Source of the DNA: Stappia indica
GTDB taxonomy: Bacteria > Pseudomonadota > Alphaproteobacteria > Rhizobiales > Stappiaceae
DNA: 64,000 nt
Direction of reading: 5' to 3'
Assembly (NCBI RefSeq): GCF_001696535.1
Contig: NZ_MBQE01000004.1
Location: forward strand, 496,001-560,000
Numbering within the stretch: position 1 is the stretch's first letter; each line of letters begins with the position of its first letter. Below the pieces are notes generated by a model that had not been told where the DNA came from, made no database searches, and saw only the letters and a list, made by a program, of their open reading frames with translations. Shown here one piece after another: positions 45,901 to 54,096 of the stretch. A program made the position numbers and the translations under genes.

Positions 45901-48012
45901 GCCTATATCCGCGAGCGTGCCCGCAAGTGGCGTTTCGGCCTGCGCATCCATCTGGACCTGACACTGGACAGTTTCGCCGGGCTGCTCGGCTCGCTCGCCG
46001 CAAACGGCATCGGCGTCCGCCTTCCGGCGGTCGAAGGCACCGCGTGGGACAGCCTCGCGAATGCTGCCGGGCTTCCCCTGGCCGATCTGTCGTCGGTGCG
46101 GGCGGGCAATGCGACCGACCTTGCCGATGCGCTGGAGGCCGCGCTTTCCGATGCTCGTGCGCCTCTGGCCCCCGAAGCAGCGTTGGGCGCGATGGGCGCG
46201 GCCCTGGCGCAGGAGGCCCGCGCTGCGGCCGCCGCGCCGACGGCAAGCCCCGCGGCTGCTGCCTCGCGGCCGCGCGTCAGCGTCTGCATCAGCCATTTCA
46301 ATCGCACCAGCCTGTTGCGGCAGACGCTCGCCTCCGTGCTGGCCTGCGGCTATCCGGAGCTCGAGATCGTCGTCGTCGACGATGGCAGCGCCGTGCCGGG
46401 CATTGCCGGAGAGCTGGCGGAGATCGAGGCGGAACTTGCCGCCGTCAACGGCAAGGTGGTGCGCCAGCCCAACAGCTATCTGGGCGCGGCCCGCAACACG
46501 GCGGTGCGCAATTCGACCGGCGAGCTGATCGTCTTCATGGACGACGACAATCTCGCCCATCCGGGCATGATCGACGCCTTCGTCGACGCGCATCTGGCGA
46601 CGGGGGCGGACATCGTCACCTCGCGTTTCGCCATGTTCGACGGCACCGACGCCATCGAGCCGGGCCGCGACATCCCGCGCGAGATCGGCGTGCCGCTGAT
46701 CCCCGATCTGGCGGTCGGCGTGCTGTCCAACTGCTTCGGCGACGCCAACATGCTGATCACCCGCGCGGCCTTCGAGAAGATCGGCGGGTTCACCGAGGAC
46801 TTCGGCCGCGGCCACGAGGACTGGGAGCTGTTCGCGCGGGCCAGCACGCTGGGCCTGCGGCACGAGCTGCTGAACCGGGCGCATTTCTGGTACCGGGTGG
46901 CGGCGCAGAGCATGCTGCGCGGGCGCGAGAGCGCACAGGTCGACTTCCAGCGCAACATCCGCGCCTATTCCCACGAGCTGCCGCACGGCATCCACCGCAT
47001 GCTGATGCTGGCGCAGGGCCTGACCCAGCGCTGGGACCAGCCGCCGGTCGATCCGCACCTGCCGGCGCGCAGCGGGTTGCCGGTGGCCGGCCGCATCGCC
47101 TATGGCCGCGTTGCCGTCATCATGCGCACCAAAGACCGACCGATCCTGCTGCAGCGTGCGCTCGACAGCGTGCTGTCGCAGACTTACACCGACTGGGCGC
47201 TGGTCGTGGTCAATGACGGCGGCGACCCGGAGCCGGTGCGCAAGCTGATCGAGGCGCGGCGCGCCGCCTTCCAGGGCAGGGTGCTGGTGATCAACAACCC
47301 GGTCTCGACCGGCATGGAGAACGCCTCGAACGCCGGCGTCACCAACTCCGCGAGCGAGTTCCTCGTCGTGCACGACGACGACGACGCCTGGGATCCGAAG
47401 TTCCTGGAGCGCTGCGTCAACCATCTCGACACCTCGTCCACCGATGTCGGCGGCGTGGTCACTCACGCGACGGTGGTGATCGAGGATATCGAGGGCGACC
47501 GGGTCATCGAGCGCCAGCGGTTCCTGTTCAAGAACATGGAGGCGCTGGAGCTGACGCGGCTTTCGGTCGAGAACCAGTTCCCGCCGATCTCCTTCATGTT
47601 CCGTCGCGTGGTGATGGAAACGGTCGGCCTGTTCGACGGCGAGCTGCCGGTGCTGGGCGACTGGGACTTCCACCTGCGCGCGGCGCAGCGGTTCCGCATC
47701 GACGTCCTGCGCGAGCCGCTCGCCTTCTACCACCACCGCTCCGCCGGCACGACGAGCGAGTACGGCAACACGGTCGTGGCGCAGAAGGACGTGCACCGGA
47801 TCCAGCGCGCGCTCTACATCAACCGGCACATGCGCGAGGGAATGGGCCAGGGCAGCGCCGACGGGCAGATGCTCTACATGGGCGAGATGCACCGGGAGGT
47901 CACCGACCAGCTGAACCAGATGCGCCAGCACATGCACTGGCTGGAGAAGCTGCTCAACGACCGCGCCGAGCACATGAAATATGTCGAGTCGCTGATCACC
48001 AAGCGCCGTTGA
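42922..48012 (+). CDS. Giant multidomain glycosyltransferase with tandem N-terminal GW/RxDL modules
   Basis: This 1696-aa protein starts at the base after the galE stop. Residues 1-680 hold a chain of about seven related modules of 70-100 residues. Three are clear (about 37-105, 133-205, 233-300), sharing F-h-h-D, SGWAWWPGRPGER-like, and RxDL followed by GxGxHxF. About four are degenerate (near 333, 428, 512, 613). About residues 710-1090 look like a GT-B-type glycosyltransferase. Then come two GT-2 domains: about 1117-1380 (RVSVCISHFNRTSL, VFMDDDN) and 1396-1640 (VAVIMRTKDRP, VVHDDDDAWD, LGDWDFHL). A coiled coil ends the protein. No signal peptide is seen. It probably adds two or three different sugars to the polymer. 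Confidence 0.85.
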   Translation: MQDLQIGTAMLNTGTNRPAKKKLLANLAFWRGPRPDFHVDKAGPMLISGWAWWPGRPGERITVEILNGAQVVAAVEANQFREDLLKAGKGDGAHGFQITLPEPGVTGRLGLRCKGARRPFWQAPRVAAGKVQFHIDSKTPGRITGWAWMPKRPGERVRIEAVADGRVVATATANGYREDLKQAGKGDGAHAFDMHLPEDVAKTPPARLSLHLAGARVPFHVFPQAASASALDFTVDSVGDDGIVGWIWAPATPEKRLPLELVEDGVVLAETVADLYRQDLADAGKAGGSCMFRFAIPQALRDGRSHAIELRCKGQPKPFHTVASRSFAKVRCELPLLTPLAIAGAAWLPQSAGSPVEIEISLDGKVVHKGTTDALHAFSWRATPGDIAPLAKAAGQDGPVKVRVAVSANGQPAGAAQLPLHVAADGSLAVSVKEVSDRRIAGEGLLLKAASGACGIWIGERRVAELSTAPSFSFDTHVPDLKLEDGAHKVRIGVADAEGKAGAVAASRELAFRRFDLSMDIADDRISGTVVDRWQDNRETVVEILIDDKPVAIEVARGLPDDDAGIGRFAVSISARWRDGLPHRVEARVVGDERRWPERPLMFRAGEPRTNALTRVECFGGAVSGWVVLPWDGEAVAEVSLIVDGKVVETRPARDPHPQLAAESFLTDAHGFRFEHAIPEKATVRVRATFDGRVLLDQAVSTGGGAYRLQDAGYGRTGACFVLPDPLANAQSREEARSVLLAAVAAARAGVAPITVVSCGHRASLRGASGDLGPLVEDLVGRENAGLLAAASFVPLPQAVLPSTAGGAQERAYALDLWARANAFSLIAGTSRSGILSYCATSRRQGLLPATTQVVMLADTFAVQDLLDRDQLLERPELLVEEALEKAALAACTRILAPSAQVLETCTGLEPLAGERGLVVPAEIGTAARPAGFPQEMGARRWLVFAAPLRTRTGLVQFCDALDRLMRRPGIDPETVGVVFAGTEDWVRGRRASAYIRERARKWRFGLRIHLDLTLDSFAGLLGSLAANGIGVRLPAVEGTAWDSLANAAGLPLADLSSVRAGNATDLADALEAALSDARAPLAPEAALGAMGAALAQEARAAAAAPTASPAAAASRPRVSVCISHFNRTSLLRQTLASVLACGYPELEIVVVDDGSAVPGIAGELAEIEAELAAVNGKVVRQPNSYLGAARNTAVRNSTGELIVFMDDDNLAHPGMIDAFVDAHLATGADIVTSRFAMFDGTDAIEPGRDIPREIGVPLIPDLAVGVLSNCFGDANMLITRAAFEKIGGFTEDFGRGHEDWELFARASTLGLRHELLNRAHFWYRVAAQSMLRGRESAQVDFQRNIRAYSHELPHGIHRMLMLAQGLTQRWDQPPVDPHLPARSGLPVAGRIAYGRVAVIMRTKDRPILLQRALDSVLSQTYTDWALVVVNDGGDPEPVRKLIEARRAAFQGRVLVINNPVSTGMENASNAGVTNSASEFLVVHDDDDAWDPKFLERCVNHLDTSSTDVGGVVTHATVVIEDIEGDRVIERQRFLFKNMEALELTRLSVENQFPPISFMFRRVVMETVGLFDGELPVLGDWDFHLRAAQRFRIDVLREPLAFYHHRSAGTTSEYGNTVVAQKDVHRIQRALYINRHMREGMGQGSADGQMLYMGEMHREVTDQLNQMRQHMHWLEKLLNDRAEHMKYVESLITKRR

Positions 48013-48037
48013 CCGGGCGCGCGCGAGGGCAACGCTC

Positions 48038-50005
48038 ATGACCTTGAACTATCTCGACCTGGACGTGGCCGCTCTTCCCGCTGCCGCAACGCCTGCCGGC
48101 ACGGGCGATGAGCTGGACGTCGTCCTGCGCCGGCTCGCGCCCTTCGAAGTCATCTCCTTCGATATCTTCGAGACCTTGCTGCGGCGCGAGGGCGTGTTCC
48201 GACCCATCGACCTGTTCCTGACCATCGGCGAGAAGGCCGGGCCGTTGCTGGGGCTGTCTGCCGCGGAGTTCGCCCGTCTGCGCATGCGCGGCGAACGCGA
48301 TGCCCGCTGCGCGCTGGAGGCGCGGCACGGGCACGAGGTGACGCTGGCGGAGATGTTCGGCCGGATGAACGCATTGCTGCCGACGCAGGGACGCCCGAGC
48401 GTCTCGCAGGCCGCGCTTGTCGAGGCGCAGCGAATCGAGCAGGAAATCGAGCTGGAGCACCTGCGTCCGCTCCCCAGCGTCGAACCGATCTATCATTGGG
48501 CGGTGAATGCCGGAAAGCGTGTCGTCCTGGTCTCGGACTTCTACTCCTCGGCCGAGTTCATCAACAAGGCGCTGGCGCGAAACGGCTATGAGGGGCACGA
48601 GCGGCTGTTCGTCTCCTGCGATGTCGACCACACCAAGCATCACGGCGACCTCTATGCCCATGTCTGCGAGGAAATGGGCGTGACACCCCGGCAGATCGCC
48701 CATATCGGCGACAATCCGTGGTCGGACGGCTCGCGTGCGCTGCAATCCGGCATCACGCATCTGCGCATTGCCAATCCGGCGGGACGGCTGGTCGGCCGTT
48801 GGCGGATCGACTGGCGCAGCCCCAGCCCGCAGCCGTCCAGCGCGGTGTTCGCCGGCGTTGCAGACGATCTCTTCGGCTCCGGTATCGCCTTGCGCGAGCC
48901 GGAGGACATGCCGGTGCTGGAGCGGGTCGGCCGCGAATGCCTCGGGCCGCTGCTGTTCGGCATGGCCGGCTGGCTGCACGAGGCGGCGCAGGCGAACGAG
49001 ACGCCGGTTCTGCATTTCTGCTCGCGCGACGGCCTGATCATGAAGCGGGCTTTCGACCTGTTCCGCCGGCGCTTTGGCACGAAGACGGACAGCCGCTACC
49101 TGATGGTCTCGCGTCAGGCGATCTACCGGGCCCGCGCGGTGAGCGAGCCGGAGGCAGCGGCCGCGCTTTTCGCCCAGAACTGGGCCCGGTTGACACCGGC
49201 AGATGCGCTGGCGCGCTGGGGGCTGGACCCGAAGGAGTTTGCGGCTCAGATCCTTAGTGCCGGCTTTTCATCACCGCAGGATGTCGTGGCCATCGGCGAC
49301 AGGGCCGGGGCAGGGCGCTTTGCCAAGCTCTTCGAGGCATGCCGGACGGCGCTGCAGGCCGCCAACCAGGCGCATGCGGACCTTTTTGCAGACTATCTGG
49401 CGCAGGAAGGGGTGATCGGCGCGGATGCGGTCACGCTGGTCGATATCGGCTGGCACGGCTCGCTGCAGAAGGGCCTCAGTGAGGTGCTGCGGGCGCGTGG
49501 CTGGCGCGGGCATCTGGCGGGCCGTTATCTCGGCCTCTTCCTCGACAGGGCGGCGCTGAGCGGCTTCGACGCGGCAGGCTACCTCTTCTCGCTCGACGGT
49601 ACGCCGCCGGCACAGGCGCTGCGCAAGAGCCCGAGCCTTGTCGAGTTGCTGCACACCGCCGGCCACGGGTCGACGGCGGGCTATCGCCGTGATGGAGACG
49701 AGATCGTTGCCGCGTGCGAGGAGCGCGCCGACGAGGAGCGCCAGCACGCCGAGGCCATCGGGCCGATCCAGGATGCCGCGCTCTCCTTCGTCGAGGAAAT
49801 GCTCGCCAATCCCCGCCTCGGGCCAGGCGCGCTCGACCCGGCCGACGCCTTCCGCGGGCTGGATCGCCTGCTCGGCCGGCCGTCCACGGACGAGGTGGAG
49901 GTCATCGGCCGGCTGCGGATCGCGGCGAACTACGGCGCCACCGCGACCAGCACTGCCTTGACGGACCGGTCTCCCGAAGGCTACCGATTGTGGAATGTGG
50001 GTTGA
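48038..50005 (+). CDS. HAD superfamily protein (COG5610-like) in the polysaccharide locus
   Basis: This 655-aa protein has an N-terminal HAD-like domain: motif I FDIFETLLRR with Asp42 and Phe44 where phosphatases have a second Asp, VVLVSDFYSS (motif II region), and HIGDNPWSDGSRAL (motif IV region). Residues about 260-650 form a second domain with VLHFCSRDGLIMKRAFDLF and LVDIGWHGSLQKGL. Long proteins of this type are frequent in capsule and O-antigen loci, but their reaction is unknown. Phe44 argues against an ordinary phosphomonoesterase. GAGGG lies before the ATG, 25 bases after the giant glycosyltransferase. Confidence 0.8.
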   Translation: MTLNYLDLDVAALPAAATPAGTGDELDVVLRRLAPFEVISFDIFETLLRREGVFRPIDLFLTIGEKAGPLLGLSAAEFARLRMRGERDARCALEARHGHEVTLAEMFGRMNALLPTQGRPSVSQAALVEAQRIEQEIELEHLRPLPSVEPIYHWAVNAGKRVVLVSDFYSSAEFINKALARNGYEGHERLFVSCDVDHTKHHGDLYAHVCEEMGVTPRQIAHIGDNPWSDGSRALQSGITHLRIANPAGRLVGRWRIDWRSPSPQPSSAVFAGVADDLFGSGIALREPEDMPVLERVGRECLGPLLFGMAGWLHEAAQANETPVLHFCSRDGLIMKRAFDLFRRRFGTKTDSRYLMVSRQAIYRARAVSEPEAAAALFAQNWARLTPADALARWGLDPKEFAAQILSAGFSSPQDVVAIGDRAGAGRFAKLFEACRTALQAANQAHADLFADYLAQEGVIGADAVTLVDIGWHGSLQKGLSEVLRARGWRGHLAGRYLGLFLDRAALSGFDAAGYLFSLDGTPPAQALRKSPSLVELLHTAGHGSTAGYRRDGDEIVAACEERADEERQHAEAIGPIQDAALSFVEEMLANPRLGPGALDPADAFRGLDRLLGRPSTDEVEVIGRLRIAANYGATATSTALTDRSPEGYRLWNVG

Positions 50006-50008
50006 TAT

Positions 50009-51481
50009 CTACGACTGATACTTGTTTCTCAGGAATTCTTTCTCTTCACTGGAGAGAATTCCTTTCATTTGAACAGCATCAATCATCTTATTCATGTTTT
50101 CACGGTCGATTTTGATTGAGTTTTTGAACTCCTGATAAACCTCTCCGGAAATCTCCGTACGCACGCGCTCCTTCTCGATGCTCAGGGAGCTTATGCCAAG
50201 AAACTCCGAGATAATAGAGCCTTTGAGCTCATCACTCAGCTCGGCCCGGAGGAGAAGCGCGCGGCCTTTCCCGAGCGAGAGATTCTGGTATCCGTTTTCG
50301 ATGAGATCAATCCGGTTGAAGTCTACGCCAAGGGCCTTGCTGAACTGTGTGCTTATCCACCAGTTGCAGGAGTCGAAAGGATACTTCTCCAAGAATATCC
50401 GCGTCAGCGCTTCCGCATTCTTCTGCTCTTCTTTGGAAGCGTAGAGATCGAGGTTTTCGAAGAAGTCCGAGATATTCCGTTCCACCGGATTCCTGAATGG
50501 AATGATGAAGTCCGCAGAGTATGAAGCGGTCTCGTGCCGGTTGATGACTTCCAGGCTCAGGTCCAGATGAGTGGGAGGCGTGACACCGGACTTTTCATAG
50601 GTGGCCTTGCTGCGTTCAACCTGCGAGCGATCCAGGATATGGAAGGAGTAAATTCTCCGACCGGCGACCTCATAGGACTTTCCAAGGGCCTTTGTGATGG
50701 CGGTATTTGCGACCTTCCCCATGTTGAACACGCAAATATCGCGAGCAATGATCTGCGTAGATCCAAAATTTTGAGGTGAAGTTTTTCGTAGGGCTACATC
50801 ATGGTAACCTTCAGGATGCATGCCGATATAGCGCATCTCAAGGTTATAATGGATTATTGCTTCGCAAGCTGCCTTATAGATACCGTACCTAACCTGCTCC
50901 AATGGTGACCAGATGGTGAAGTCATTGAGAATAATATAGCCGCCGAACTTTAGTTTTCTGTAAGCGGTATCGATGTCGCGAGCGACTTGCGCGTAGTAAT
51001 GTCCGGCGTCAATGTAGATTACATCGAAGTGACCATCCGGAAAGGAGTCGAGGATGTTCCAGGAATATCCTTCGCGCTTTTCCACCTGTCCAGACTGGAT
51101 TTCTTTCTCGACGAAGCTGTCGTTAAACAGTGCATAGCTGATGTCGGCCAGGTAGAGTTTTTCAGGCGAAAGATTGTCGATCAATGTTCTTGCAAACTTG
51201 CCGGTTTGCGTGCCGACCTCAATGACGGTCCCTCCTTTGGGAAGCCGCTTGAGAATCTCGGTCCTGCTCGAGACCACTTGGCAGGTCTGCAGAAGATGGT
51301 CGGGAATGATTGGAGCCTGACCGTCTATAACAAAATGCGGGGCAGACTGATATTCTCTGTGGTAATTTTGGATTGAAGCCTCAGCTTCTTTGTTTTTCTT
51401 TCTGATATCGTCAGCAGCTAAAATTCTTTGAATGCCACTCGACTCCATAAACGGATACTTGAATTCTGTCTCATTTGCCAT
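50009..51481 (-). CDS. Fusion of a SAM-dependent methyltransferase with a sulfotransferase-like domain (low GC)
   Basis: This 490-aa protein has two parts. Residues about 80-200 form a class I methyltransferase (VIEVGTQTGKF, YLADIS, VIYIDAGHYYAQ, GGYIILNDF). Residues about 248-490 resemble the capsular sulfotransferase-like NKWYS family: VFNMGKVANTAI at 251-262 would be the 5'-phosphosulfate loop, PFRNPVERNISDFF at 328-341 the 3'-phosphate motif, and CNWWISTQF the family signature region. That would make it a PAPS-dependent enzyme modifying the glycan. Base composition differs sharply from neighbours (26 G or C of 60 at 50881-50940), a sign of transfer. It is on the opposite strand and ends 3 bases from the HAD gene. 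Confidence 0.7.
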   Translation of the reverse strand: MANETEFKYPFMESSGIQRILAADDIRKKNKEAEASIQNYHREYQSAPHFVIDGQAPIIPDHLLQTCQVVSSRTEILKRLPKGGTVIEVGTQTGKFARTLIDNLSPEKLYLADISYALFNDSFVEKEIQSGQVEKREGYSWNILDSFPDGHFDVIYIDAGHYYAQVARDIDTAYRKLKFGGYIILNDFTIWSPLEQVRYGIYKAACEAIIHYNLEMRYIGMHPEGYHDVALRKTSPQNFGSTQIIARDICVFNMGKVANTAITKALGKSYEVAGRRIYSFHILDRSQVERSKATYEKSGVTPPTHLDLSLEVINRHETASYSADFIIPFRNPVERNISDFFENLDLYASKEEQKNAEALTRIFLEKYPFDSCNWWISTQFSKALGVDFNRIDLIENGYQNLSLGKGRALLLRAELSDELKGSIISEFLGISSLSIEKERVRTEISGEVYQEFKNSIKIDRENMNKMIDAVQMKGILSSEEKEFLRNKYQS

Positions 51482-51722
51482 GATTAACTATTCCGTTTAT
51501 TGCGTGTTACGCGCTGCTTCCGACATTTGTCGCGCTGAAGACTTCTAGTCTAAAGTCGGTCTCATTTCAATGGACGACTACCTGATCAGTGAGAGATCTC
51601 GTTTGATCGAAAGCTCCGCCGTTGCATCGAAGGTTGCTCGGGTCGCATCCTCAACATGCATGAAGTTATCCGCGGTGATAATCCCGGCGTGATTATGGCT
51701 TCTCCAATCGGAGGAGCGGATC

Positions 51723-52811
51723 ATGAGCCACTTTACCCAGAAACTCGGACTTCCTGTAATGAGTGCGTCGCAGGCCCAGAAGCACGTGACGCACAATGAA
51801 GCTCTGACCATCCTCGACAGTCTTGTTCAATTGGGGCTGGTGTCGCGGTCTCTCGAAGCGCCGCCCGCCGATCCTCAAGACGGGAGTTGTTATCTTGTGG
51901 CCGGTGAGGGGACGGGAGTTTGGGAGGGGCGAGGTTCGACCATCGCACACTGGCAGTCTCCGATGTGGACGTATTTTCAGCCCCGGGCCGGCTGGATCTC
52001 CTGGATCGCCGACGAGGAGCTTTTGCTGGTTTTCGACGGTGACGCGTGGCGCTCTTTTCCAGGAACTTTCGGATCCCTTGGGATCAATGCTGCTGCCGAC
52101 GAGTTGAACCGGCTGGCGGTGGGGGGAGCGGCAAGCCTCTTTGACGGGCGGGAGGGCGGCCATTCTCTCAAAGTGAACAAGGCCGCCTCGGCGGCTTCGG
52201 CCAACGTGGTCTGGCAAACCGGATATTCGGGGCGGGCCGAACTTGGACTGCTGGGATCGGACGATCTGCAACTGAAGGTATCGGCAGACGGTAATACCTG
52301 GGAGAATGCGATAACCGTTGATCGTATGAGTGGAAATGTCGGTCTTGGAAGGTCTCCTGGCGCTGCGCGGTTGGAAGTTTCGGGTGGCATCAGAAATTCC
52401 TCCTCGTTTTCACCATACCTGCAACTGGCAAATACCGGCCCGAGCGGCGCGCAGGCGTGGATCGGCATTCCCGACTGGAACCGCACGGCTTTCTATATGT
52501 ATGGCAGCGCTACCGACATCATGACGATGTATGATACGCCGACGCGGTCGCATCGGCTGTATGGCGGCGGCAGCGAGCGGATCCGGATCGCCAGCGGCGG
52601 CGAGGTCGGCATCGGCACGTCGAGCCCGACGGCGCGGCTGCATGTGGCGGGGCCTGTGCGGACGGGGAGCTATCTCAAGGCTGCCTTGCCATCCGCTGCG
52701 ACGGTCGGGGCCGGTACGCTCGCCTATGTCCAGGATGCGGCCGGCGGCGCCCAGTTCGCCTATTCCGACGGGACCCAGTGGCTGAAGATGCGCGACGGCA
52801 ATCCGGTCTGA
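51723..52811 (+). CDS. DUF2793 phage-tail/spike-like protein
   Basis: This 362-aa protein has a typical DUF2793 N-terminus (about 1-115: LPVMSASQAQKHVTHNEAL, PADPQDGSCYLVAG, WTYFQPRAGWISWI, LLLVFDGDAW). DUF2793 occurs in phage and gene transfer agent spike proteins that bind surface polysaccharide. Its C-terminal half looks like a fibre tip: GNVGLGRSPGAARLEVSGG, GEVGIGTSSPTARLHVAG, then TQWLKM. No signal peptide is seen. GGAGGAG lies 6 bases before the ATG. Its place inside a capsule locus, with no other phage gene nearby, is odd. Confidence 0.78.
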   Translation: MSHFTQKLGLPVMSASQAQKHVTHNEALTILDSLVQLGLVSRSLEAPPADPQDGSCYLVAGEGTGVWEGRGSTIAHWQSPMWTYFQPRAGWISWIADEELLLVFDGDAWRSFPGTFGSLGINAAADELNRLAVGGAASLFDGREGGHSLKVNKAASAASANVVWQTGYSGRAELGLLGSDDLQLKVSADGNTWENAITVDRMSGNVGLGRSPGAARLEVSGGIRNSSSFSPYLQLANTGPSGAQAWIGIPDWNRTAFYMYGSATDIMTMYDTPTRSHRLYGGGSERIRIASGGEVGIGTSSPTARLHVAGPVRTGSYLKAALPSAATVGAGTLAYVQDAAGGAQFAYSDGTQWLKMRDGNPV

Positions 52812-52905
52812 GGTGTGGAAACCCTCCGCTGCGTGCTCTGGAACTGGTAGTTGCCTGCCCGCTGGTCTAGGTATGGTTGCCGACAACCTGACGAGCAGGA
52901 ACTTC

Positions 52906-54096
52906 ATGATGACCATGCAGGGTCAGCTGCCGGATCTCAGCGCGCTCGCGGACAAATACGGTTCAGACAAGGGCTATCGCAATCGCGATGCCCACGGCTA
53001 CACCGCCGTATATGACCTGCTCCTTGCCCATCGCAGGGCAGAGCCGCTCAATTTTCTGGAGGTCGGACTGCTGGTCGGCGGGCCGGAAGCGGCAGGCGGC
53101 AGCTCGCGCCGCGAGACCGTCGATGCCCCGTCGATCCGGATGTGGCTGGACTATCTGCCGAACGCCCGGATCTTCGGCTTCGACATCTCCGATTTCTCGA
53201 CCGTCTCCCTTGACCGTTTCACGTTCGTGCAGGGCGATATGGGGGAGCCTGCGGACCTTGCACGCCTCCGGGCAGCGTGTTCGGACGGCTTCGATGTCGT
53301 GGTGGACGATGGATCGCACGCCTCGTGGCATCAGCAGACGGCGTTCATCGAGCTCTTTCCGGCACTGGTGCCGGGTGGGACCTACATCATCGAGGACCTG
53401 CACTGGCAGCCGGCGCAGATCGAAGAGCTGAAGAGCGTGCCGAAAACGGCCGAGCTGTTCTCGCGGTTTCTGCTGGAGGGCCGGTTCGCGGAAACCGGAG
53501 ATATCCCCGAAGAGCGCTATCTGGAGGCCGCCTCGCAGATTGCCGGCGTGACGTTCGTCAATGAAGCGGGCCTGCCCAGCGGCCCCGCCAAGATGGTGAT
53601 CATCCGCAAGAAGGCGGGAGAGGATCTGCAGCCCTCGCGCAGCTATCATCGCTCGAGGGTTTCGCAGCGTCTTGGCAAGGCGGAAGAGGCCGCGGAATGG
53701 GCGCGCAAGGCCGAGACGGAAGACCCGTCGCATTTCGATGCCGCGCATGAACATGCAAGGCTCACGTTTTCGCTGGAAGGACCAAGCTCCACCGCCGTGG
53801 AGCTGGCCCGCGGGCTCGTCGAGCGGTTTCCCGACAACGACCGCGGGCTGGCGCTCGGCGCCTGGGTTTTCTCGCGCCTTCCCGAGCACCTTGCGGAAGG
53901 CGTCAGCCTTCAGCAACGGGCGGTCGAGCGGGCCCCCGGTGTTGCGGGTTACCGGGTGACGCTGGCGCATCTGCTGCGTCGCTCCGGCGAACACGATCTT
54001 GCCCGCTCGGTCCTCGAAGAAACCCTGGAGCTTTTCCCGGACAACGAGCTTGCGCGTCAGCGACTGGCGGAGCTCACGGCGAAGGACGGAATGTGA
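52906..54096 (+). CDS. SAM-dependent methyltransferase with a repeat-rich C-terminal half
   Basis: This 396-aa protein starts MMTMQGQLPDL, with CAGGAAC 5 bases upstream. Residues about 15-230 look like a class I methyltransferase of the CmcI/rhamnosyl-O-methyltransferase type (ALADKYGSDKGYRN, FLEVGLLVGG, IFGFDISDFS, DVVVDDGSHASWHQQ, GGTYIIEDLHWQP). Residues about 245-390 are rich in alanine and leucine, with TPR-like helix pairs (RLGKAEEAAEWARKAE, LRRSGEHDLARSVLEETL). Such enzymes methylate a sugar. The tail may dock on a partner. It overlaps the next gene by 4 bases (GTGA), so the pair are translated together. Confidence 0.77.
   Translation: MMTMQGQLPDLSALADKYGSDKGYRNRDAHGYTAVYDLLLAHRRAEPLNFLEVGLLVGGPEAAGGSSRRETVDAPSIRMWLDYLPNARIFGFDISDFSTVSLDRFTFVQGDMGEPADLARLRAACSDGFDVVVDDGSHASWHQQTAFIELFPALVPGGTYIIEDLHWQPAQIEELKSVPKTAELFSRFLLEGRFAETGDIPEERYLEAASQIAGVTFVNEAGLPSGPAKMVIIRKKAGEDLQPSRSYHRSRVSQRLGKAEEAAEWARKAETEDPSHFDAAHEHARLTFSLEGPSSTAVELARGLVERFPDNDRGLALGAWVFSRLPEHLAEGVSLQQRAVERAPGVAGYRVTLAHLLRRSGEHDLARSVLEETLELFPDNELARQRLAELTAKDGM

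Noticed and set aside
41764-48039. Very long open frame on the minus strand opposite the giant glycosyltransferase
   Set aside because: It is a mirror of GC-rich codon structure: rich in Arg, His, Gln and Asp, no domain motifs, no ribosome binding site, while the plus-strand frame has clear glycosyltransferase motifs.
48160-48180. Glu in FDIFETLL as a lost phosphatase residue in the HAD protein
   Set aside because: Relatives with FDIFDT also lack the second Asp of the usual DxDxT, so the position is unusual for the family as a whole and not specific to this gene.
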